A stretch of 29,283 nt of DNA from WHSW01 sp035296705 (GTDB lineage Bacteria > Actinomycetota > Thermoleophilia > Solirubrobacterales > 70-9). How positions within the stretch are numbered: the first letter of the stretch is position 1; every line of letters starts with the position of its first letter. The stretch spans positions 1 through 29,283 of the forward strand of contig DATHAL010000004.1 of NCBI GenBank assembly GCA_035296705.1, written 5' to 3'. Position numbers and translations under genes: made by a program. The notes under the pieces are model-generated. The model was not told the DNA's origin. It searched no databases and saw only the letters and a program-made list of their open reading frames with translations. Shown piece by piece: positions 24,228 to 29,283 of the stretch.

Positions 24228-25910
24228 TCAGCCGCGGCGCAGGATGACCCGCCGGATCTGCGCGACCTCGGGATACCCGAGGAAGCTCACCCCGACCGCG
24301 TAGATCGCGCCGCCCGCCGCGAGGGCGAGGCCCAGCGAGACGAGCTGCGCGATCAGCGCCCTCCCGAGCACGTCGTCGAGCACGTACCAGACCGCGTACG
24401 CGGTCGCGGCGAGGAGCGCCGAGGCGACGAGCACGCCGACGCTCGTCCACACGAGGCGGCCGAGCTCCAGGCGGCCGAGCAGGCCGCGCAGGATCACAGC
24501 CTGCGCGAGCACGCTGACCGCGGTCGCGATCGCCGTGGCCGAGACGATGCCCGCGACGCCGAACGGCCCGTAGAGGACCAGGGAGAAGAGCGCTGTGACG
24601 AGCAGATTGACGATCGAGATCATGGTCGGGATCCAGGGCCGCTGGAGGCTGAAGAAAGTCCGGGATAGGAGCAGGAAGAGCCCGTTGAAGGGCAGCGAGA
24701 AGGCGAACCAGAACAGGGCGGTGGAGACGAGCTCGGTGGCACCGGTGCCGAACTCGCCGCGTTCGTAGATGAGCCGGACCATCGGCTCCGAGAGGACGAG
24801 GATGGCGGCGGCCGCTGGGATCAGCAGGAGGACGATCTGCCGCATCCCGTTCGCCATCGTCGCCCGCAGGCTGTCGAGGTCGCGGCGGGCCGCGAACCGC
24901 GCCAGGGTCGGAAAGAGCACCGTCGACACCGCGACGGAGAAGATCCCCTGCGGGAGCATGTAGATCCGGAACGCCTTGTCGATCCCGGCTGGCGCCTGCT
25001 CTGAGACGAGGCTGCCGAAGAGGCCGTTGAGCAGGAGGTTGATGTTGATCAGCCCGAGGCTGATCGTCACCGGCAGCATCAGCACGAGCACCCGGCGCAC
25101 GTCCGGGTCCCTGAACGCCTCGCGGACCCGGGTGGCGAACGGCGCCAGCAGAGCCCGCGCGAGTCCGAACGGCGTGTTGTGCAGGTCGATGACCAGCATG
25201 GCGAGCTGGACGACGGTTCCGGCGACCACCCCGATCGCGTAGGCGTAGATCTCGTCCCCCTCGGGGAAGGCGGGCGCGAGCCCGACGAGCACGGCGACGA
25301 TGACGACGTTCCAGAAGAACGGCGCGATCGCGAAGACGCTGAACCGGTCGTAGCTGTTGAGGACGCCAACGACCATCCCCGAGATGCCGAGCAGGACCAG
25401 GATCGGAAAGAGGACGCGCGACAGCGAGACGGTGAGGTCCGTGGTCACCTGGTCGAAGCCCGGGGCGAATATAGGCACCAGAAGCGGCGCGGCGAGCATG
25501 AAGAGCGCCGTGATCAGGCCGAGGACGAGCGCGACGAGGAAGATCAGCGTCGAGGCGAGCCGGAAGGCCTCGTGGCGACGCCCGCGCTCGAGCTCCTCGG
25601 TGAACACCGGCACGAACGCGGCCTGGATCGCGGCGTCGGCGAACAGGCTGCGGACGGTGTTCGGGATCAGGAAGGCAATCGTGAACGCCGACATCTGAAA
25701 GCTCGTCCCGAAGTAGCTCGCCGCGACGATCTCGCGGACGAGCCCGGCGACGCGCGAGAAGCCCGTCGCGATCGCGAAGAAGGCGGTCGAGCGGGCCAGC
25801 CGGCCCGAGCGCGGCCGCGGTGGCTCCCCGCCCTCGCTCGGCATCACCTCCGCCTCTGCGAGGTCGGCGAGCTCCGCCTGGGTGGCGCCCCGATCCCATC
25901 GGTCGGTCAT
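24228..25910 (-). CDS. murJ: Lipid II flippase MurJ
   Basis: The 560-residue MOP-family transporter flips lipid II across the membrane for peptidoglycan synthesis. About 14 membrane helices follow a 35-residue acidic, Pro-rich cytoplasmic N-terminus. Typical segments are GFSRVAGLVREIVAASYFG, FLIPNTVRSLFADAAIQAAFVPVF, and RIYMLPQGIFSVAVSTVLFPTLARFAA. There is no fused C-terminal kinase-like domain of the mycobacterial type. It is divergent from rpsT by 31 bases and 32 bases upstream of lepA. Confidence 0.95.
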   Translation of the reverse strand: MTDRWDRGATQAELADLAEAEVMPSEGGEPPRPRSGRLARSTAFFAIATGFSRVAGLVREIVAASYFGTSFQMSAFTIAFLIPNTVRSLFADAAIQAAFVPVFTEELERGRRHEAFRLASTLIFLVALVLGLITALFMLAAPLLVPIFAPGFDQVTTDLTVSLSRVLFPILVLLGISGMVVGVLNSYDRFSVFAIAPFFWNVVIVAVLVGLAPAFPEGDEIYAYAIGVVAGTVVQLAMLVIDLHNTPFGLARALLAPFATRVREAFRDPDVRRVLVLMLPVTISLGLININLLLNGLFGSLVSEQAPAGIDKAFRIYMLPQGIFSVAVSTVLFPTLARFAARRDLDSLRATMANGMRQIVLLLIPAAAAILVLSEPMVRLIYERGEFGTGATELVSTALFWFAFSLPFNGLFLLLSRTFFSLQRPWIPTMISIVNLLVTALFSLVLYGPFGVAGIVSATAIATAVSVLAQAVILRGLLGRLELGRLVWTSVGVLVASALLAATAYAVWYVLDDVLGRALIAQLVSLGLALAAGGAIYAVGVSFLGYPEVAQIRRVILRRG

Positions 25911-25921
25911 GGTCGCCCCGC

Positions 25922-25927
25922 TATAGT
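25922..25927 (+). promoter_or_regulatory. -10 box for rpsT
   Basis: TATAGT is close to the ideal TATAAT -10 sequence. It ends 14 bases before the rpsT ATG, giving a very short leader and no Shine-Dalgarno sequence. The gap is only 31 bases and is shared with divergent murJ, whose start lies on the other side of the CTATAG palindrome. Confidence 0.5.
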
Positions 25928-25941
25928 CCGCCGTCGCTCAG

Positions 25942-26199
25942 ATGGCAAACATCGCCTCACAGAAGAAGCGCAACGCCCGCTCGCTTCGCGAGCACGACGA
26001 GAACCGCCGCCTCACGAGCGCCGTGAAGACGTACTTCAGGCGCCTCGAGGCCGCCGTCGCCGAGGGCGACACCGCCGCGGCTGAGACGGTGTACCGGGAC
26101 CTCGGCTCGCGGATCGATACCGCTGTGTCCAGGGGAGCGCTCCACCGCAACGCCGGCGCGCGCAAGAAGGCGCGCGCGGCTCGCATCCTCGCCGGCTGA
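25942..26199 (+). CDS. rpsT: 30S ribosomal protein S20
   Basis: An 85-residue basic helical protein binding 16S rRNA. MANIASQKKRNARSLREHDENRRLTSAVKTYFRRLEAAV and the end GALHRNAGARKKARAARILA are typical of S20. It is monocistronic on the plus strand, flanked by murJ (divergent) and holA (convergent), a common arrangement near lepA, holA and comEC. Confidence 0.97.
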   Translation: MANIASQKKRNARSLREHDENRRLTSAVKTYFRRLEAAVAEGDTAAAETVYRDLGSRIDTAVSRGALHRNAGARKKARAARILAG

Positions 26200-26218
26200 G
26201 CACCGGCGATCCGGCTCA
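26197..26218. terminator. Stem-loop joining the rpsT and holA stop codons
   Basis: TGAG (26197-26200) pairs with CTCA (26215-26218), and CCGG (26203-26206) pairs with CCGG (26211-26214) around a CGAT loop, with a 2-base bulge. The rpsT TGA is in the left arm and the holA TGA (as TCA) in the right. It may act as a two-way terminator; there is no T-tract. Confidence 0.4.
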
Positions 26219-27214
26219 CGCGCCGGCGGCGCGCCGGACCGCGAGCGTGAGCGCGACCCGCTCCGGGTAGTCCGCCCCGCCCCGCGTCCACCACTCGAGG
26301 TCGGCAACCGCGCATGTCGCTGCCCGCAGCTCCGTGGGCGAGCGGTCGCCCAGCCGCCGCAGGAGCATCTTCGCCGCGTAGGGATGCATCGGCAGCGCCG
26401 CTTCGACCTCCTTCTGCGAGCGGCCGGCAGCGAGCAGCTCGAGCGCCGCGTTCGCCTCCCGAAGCCGCTTCGCGGCCTGGTAGATCAGGGCGGTGACCCC
26501 CTCCCCCTGCTCGGCGAGCCGCTCGGCCGCCGCCAGCGCCTTCGCCGGATCGCGCTCGACGATCCCGTCGGAGAGCGCCCAAGCGACCTCCTCGGAGGTG
26601 TCGGCGACCATCGCCTCGAGGTCGGGGCCCGTCACCCGTCCTCCCGGCTCGGCCCAGATCGCCAGCCGGTCCAGCTCGGTGGCGAGGCGCACAGTCCCCT
26701 CGCCGAGCCGCTCGACCAGCAGCCGCGCGGCGTCGACGTCGAGCTCGAAGCCGCGTCGTCCGGCCTCCTCGACCAGCCAGCGCGGCAGGTCGCGCGCCTT
26801 GGGTGCCGCATATGAGAGGACCTGGCCGCCGGCCGCCTCGATCGTCTCGGCGAGCGCCTTCGGCGCCCGCAGCCTCGGCGGCTGCTCGCGCGCCACGAGG
26901 ACGACGGTCACGTCGGGCGGCAGCGTGGCGAGCGCCTCGGCGACGGGGGCGGCCTGCTTCGCCGACCAGCGCTCGACGCCGTCCGCGACCAGATACCGCC
27001 GGTTCGCAGTCAGCGACAGCGTCGGGACGGCGGCGAGCAGAGCGGCGGGATCTGGACCGGCGCTCGAGCCGGGCGGCGGAGCGAAGACCTCGAGCGCGCC
27101 GCCGGCGGCGTCGGCCTGCGCGCGCGAGCGCAGCCTGGCCAGCGCCGCGTCGATCTTCGCCGCGTCGGTCCCCGCGATCAGGTACGCGGGCGCGATCTCG
27201 CCCTTGCCGGCCAA
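26216..27214 (-). CDS. holA: DNA polymerase III subunit delta
   Basis: The 332-residue delta subunit opens the beta clamp in the clamp loader. The AAA-like start APAYLIAGTDAAKIDAALARLR, the central LPRWLVEEAGRRGFELDVDAARLLVERLG and LATELDRLA, and the C-terminal AKRLREANAALELLAAGRSQKEVEAALPMHPYAAKMLLRRL collar region match HolA. TTG 27214 is the likely start; a TAGACT box (27230 to 27225) stands 10 bases before it. No ribosome binding site is evident. Confidence 0.94.
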   Translation of the reverse strand: MAGKGEIAPAYLIAGTDAAKIDAALARLRSRAQADAAGGALEVFAPPPGSSAGPDPAALLAAVPTLSLTANRRYLVADGVERWSAKQAAPVAEALATLPPDVTVVLVAREQPPRLRAPKALAETIEAAGGQVLSYAAPKARDLPRWLVEEAGRRGFELDVDAARLLVERLGEGTVRLATELDRLAIWAEPGGRVTGPDLEAMVADTSEEVAWALSDGIVERDPAKALAAAERLAEQGEGVTALIYQAAKRLREANAALELLAAGRSQKEVEAALPMHPYAAKMLLRRLGDRSPTELRAATCAVADLEWWTRGGADYPERVALTLAVRRAAGA

Positions 27215-27257
27215 ACCGGCAGCGAGTCTATTCCCCGCCTCGGGCGGGGCCCGGCGC

Positions 27258-27689
27258 TCAGACGCTGCCGATCAGGATGCTGAGCGCTCCCAGCACGATG
27301 GCGGCTCCGGTGAGCTGGAGGACCAGCCTGCCCTGGCGCCCGGTGAAGGTGAAGAAGAGCGCCACGAGCGCGGCGATCCCGGCGAGCACGGCACTCGGCC
27401 AGCCGAGGATGAGGGTGATCGTCTTCTGGGTGGAGGACCCGTCGAAGCATTCGCCGTCGGAGGGGACCGCCGCCTCGCCGGAGAGCACGTCGTCGCAGGT
27501 GGGTGTGTCGCCGATGTCCACCATCGCGACCACCATCACGGCGCAGGCGAAGGCGAGCGCGAGCGCGAGGATCACCGCGAGCACGCGCCAGCCGGCGCCG
27601 CCGCGCTCCTCGGTGGTCGGCGGAGGAGGCGGGGGCGGCGGCGTCGTCGTCCCTTCCGCCGGGGGCGTGGGGCTACCGCTTGCTTCCAT
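27258..27689 (-). CDS. Membrane protein with proline-rich N-terminus, 143 aa
   Basis: Unknown membrane protein. Residues 1-30 are rich in Pro, Thr and Gly with a run of eight prolines; three hydrophobic helices follow at about 34-58, 89-112 and 119-142. Between helices 1 and 2 is a loop with two cysteines (PTCDDV and GECFDG) that could form a disulfide outside the membrane. ATG 27689 is chosen over an upstream start because AGAGGAGG lies about 10 bases before it. It stands between comEC and holA, 76 bases after the comEC stop; a link to DNA uptake is only positional. Confidence 0.78.
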   Translation of the reverse strand: MEASGSPTPPAEGTTTPPPPPPPPTTEERGGAGWRVLAVILALALAFACAVMVVAMVDIGDTPTCDDVLSGEAAVPSDGECFDGSSTQKTITLILGWPSAVLAGIAALVALFFTFTGRQGRLVLQLTGAAIVLGALSILIGSV

Positions 27690-27765
27690 CGTGAGACGTC
27701 CTCCTCTGGCGAGCCGTCGATCTCGGGCAGCGCGGCCAGTCGCTTGGCCCCGCGACGCGCGCACC
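27690..27765 (-). promoter_or_regulatory. 76-base gap after comEC with a strong ribosome binding site
   Basis: The gap between the comEC stop and the proline-rich membrane gene holds AGAGGAGG near its 3' end. A TAGGGT box overlaps the comEC stop region and could start a transcript with a leader of about 60 bases. No hairpin with a T-tract is visible. Confidence 0.3.
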
Positions 27766-29283
27766 CTATAGCACCACCCAGCGGCTCCCCTTCACCTCGA
27801 TCACGATCTCGCCGCCGAGGTCCGTACGCCGCACCGGCACCCCCGCGGCGGCGAGCGCGTCCAGCGTCTCGGGCGCCGGATGGCCATACGGGTTCGAGGC
27901 GCCGACAGAGATCGCGGCCAGCTCCGGATCCGCTTCAACGAGCAGGGCCTTGAGCCCCGCGTCGGCGCTGCCGTGGTGAGCGACGACGAGCACGTCGATG
28001 TCGCCGGGATGGATCGGAGCGAGCTCGGCCTCGGCGTCGCCCGGAAGCAAGAGCTCGAATCGGCCGAGGTCGGCCATGAGGGCGACCGAGGCCGCGTTCG
28101 GCTCGCCACGAGGCACCTCGAGCCTGCGCGGTGGCCACAGCACCTGGAGCCGCAGGCGGCCGACCCGGAGGCGCGAGCCCGCGGCGATCCGCGCCGGCCG
28201 TGCGCCGCGGGCGCCGGCCAGCTCGGCCAGGCCGGCGTCGATGTGGGCGTAGAGCAGGCGATCGACGGCGACCGATTCGAGCACCGCCGGGAGGCCGCCG
28301 GAGTGGTCGGAGTCGCCGTGGCTGACGACGAGGGCCGCGAGGCGATCGATGCCGAGCGCCGCGAGACGCTCGGCGACGGCCGCGTCGGCCGGCCCGGCAT
28401 CGACCAGCACCGGCGCGCCCGCCGATGGCTCGAGCAGCGTCGCGCTGCCCTCGCCGACGTCGAGCACCCTCACCCTCAGATCGGGAGCGGCAAGCGCTCC
28501 CGGCGTCGCGGCGAACGGCACCGGCGCGAGCGCGGCCGCCGCCAGCACGCCGCCGGCGATTGCCACCGCCGCGGCACCACGCGCGCGGCTCACAGCGAGA
28601 CCTCGACGCCGCCCGACCAGGCGCAACACGAGCGCGGTCCCGGCCACGAGCACGGCGCAGACGGCTGCCAGCTCCGGACCCCCGAGCTCGAGCTCGGCCT
28701 GGGCCCAGCCCGGGCGCCCTAGCCAGCGGGCGATCTGCCCGACGTAGGCGGCGAGCAGCCCCGCGAGCCACGTGATCGGCTCCGTCGGGAGCCACGGGAG
28801 CTGCCCTGCGGCAGCTGCGAGCATGCCGAGCCACATCACCGGCGCCTCCGCCGGCGCCGCGAGAAGGTTCGCCGGCAGCGTGACAAGCGAGAGCGTCCCG
28901 AAGTGAAAGGCGATCAGCGGCGCGGTGGCGAGCGTCGCCGAGATCGTCAGCCCGGCGCCCTCGGCAAGCGCCGAGCGCGCGCGTCCCGGTCGGTTCCCGG
29001 CGAGCGCCGAGGCGAGCGGTGCCGCGAACAGCAGGATCCCCAGAACGGCCGCGAAGCTCAGCTGCCAGCCGACGTCCGCGGAGGCGCGCGGGTCGAGCGC
29101 GAGGGTGACGGCGGCCGCGAGCAGGAGGGCGTACCAGCGCGACCGGGGTCGGTCCGCGAGCGCCGCGACCACGCCGGCCGCGCCCATCACCCCGGCGCGC
29201 TGGATCGACGGCCCCGCGCCGGTCACCGGCACGTACACGGCGATCAGCAGGAGGATGGTGACCAGCCGCGCCCGGATCGGGAC
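27766..29283 (-). CDS. comEC: ComEC/Rec2-family DNA uptake channel (5' part outside the window)
   Basis: The visible 505 residues are the C-terminal part of a ComEC protein, which moves single-stranded DNA across the membrane during natural transformation. Present are the end of the competence domain (VTGAGPSIQRAGVMG; DPRASADVGWQLSFAAVLGIL), further membrane helices, and a C-terminal metallo-beta-lactamase-like domain with SHGDSDHSGG (about 321-330 of the visible part), LLPGDAEAEL and VVAHHGSADAG. Metal ligands are therefore kept, consistent with the nuclease role proposed for this domain. The frame is open to the window edge. It is the first gene of the comEC-holA group typical of many bacteria. 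Competence cannot be concluded without comEA and pilus genes. Confidence 0.93.
   Translation of the reverse strand, partial: VPIRARLVTILLLIAVYVPVTGAGPSIQRAGVMGAAGVVAALADRPRSRWYALLLAAAVTLALDPRASADVGWQLSFAAVLGILLFAAPLASALAGNRPGRARSALAEGAGLTISATLATAPLIAFHFGTLSLVTLPANLLAAPAEAPVMWLGMLAAAAGQLPWLPTEPITWLAGLLAAYVGQIARWLGRPGWAQAELELGGPELAAVCAVLVAGTALVLRLVGRRRGLAVSRARGAAAVAIAGGVLAAAALAPVPFAATPGALAAPDLRVRVLDVGEGSATLLEPSAGAPVLVDAGPADAAVAERLAALGIDRLAALVVSHGDSDHSGGLPAVLESVAVDRLLYAHIDAGLAELAGARGARPARIAAGSRLRVGRLRLQVLWPPRRLEVPRGEPNAASVALMADLGRFELLLPGDAEAELAPIHPGDIDVLVVAHHGSADAGLKALLVEADPELAAISVGASNPYGHPAPETLDALAAAGVPVRRTDLGGEIVIEVKGSRWVVL

Overview
The window is very GC-rich, tightly packed chromosomal DNA with no mobile element, tRNA, rRNA or CRISPR array that I could see. 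Gene order and protein sequences point to a high-GC actinobacterium, most likely class Thermoleophilia (Solirubrobacterales/Gaiellales type). That placement is inference: it rests on the yqeY-phoH-ybeY-era and hrcA-dnaJ-prmA blocks, the hisIE-trpE link, paired HadA/HadB-like dehydratases, many GTG/TTG starts and TANNNT -10 boxes next to start codons.

Region 1 (1-9850, all minus strand) is one long right-to-left transcription unit: hisIE, trpE, trpG, trpD, trpC, an HtrA-type serine protease, trpF, trpB, trpA, a 53-residue membrane protein, an unknown 230-residue protein, and the start of a phosphofructokinase with the residues of a pyrophosphate-dependent enzyme. All seven tryptophan activities from chorismate are present. 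Region 2 (9899-12512, plus) is a divergent cytochrome bd operon, cydA-cydB, followed by a coupled 66-residue two-helix membrane protein that is a candidate extra oxidase subunit. The two units diverge from only 48 bases, with a -10-like box next to each start codon.

Region 3 (12509-16311, minus) carries murI, yqeY, phoH, ybeY, era and a small unknown protein, a ribosome-assembly and stress block. Region 4 (16346-16666, plus) is a lone gene whose product has serine at every third residue for 21 consecutive repeats, then a C-terminal membrane helix. Region 5 (16677-20121, minus) is hrcA-dnaJ-prmA plus a four-helix membrane protein. Region 6 (20150-20716, plus) is a peroxiredoxin.

Region 7 (20713-25910, minus) is murJ, lepA, two SnoaL-like proteins and a HadA/HadB-like dehydratase pair. 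Region 8 has rpsT on the plus strand (25942-26199), then comEC (5' part outside the window), a membrane protein and holA on the minus strand.

No intergenic stretch exceeds 300 bases; the longest are about 80 bases. Convergent pairs repeatedly share or nearly share their stop codons, in two cases inside small inverted repeats. Most of the window is core metabolism. The items most worth a second look are the serine-periodic protein, the small membrane proteins attached to cyd and trp, the PPi-type PFK, the protease inside the trp operon, the yqeY gene without a standard start codon, and the apparently leaderless divergent promoters.
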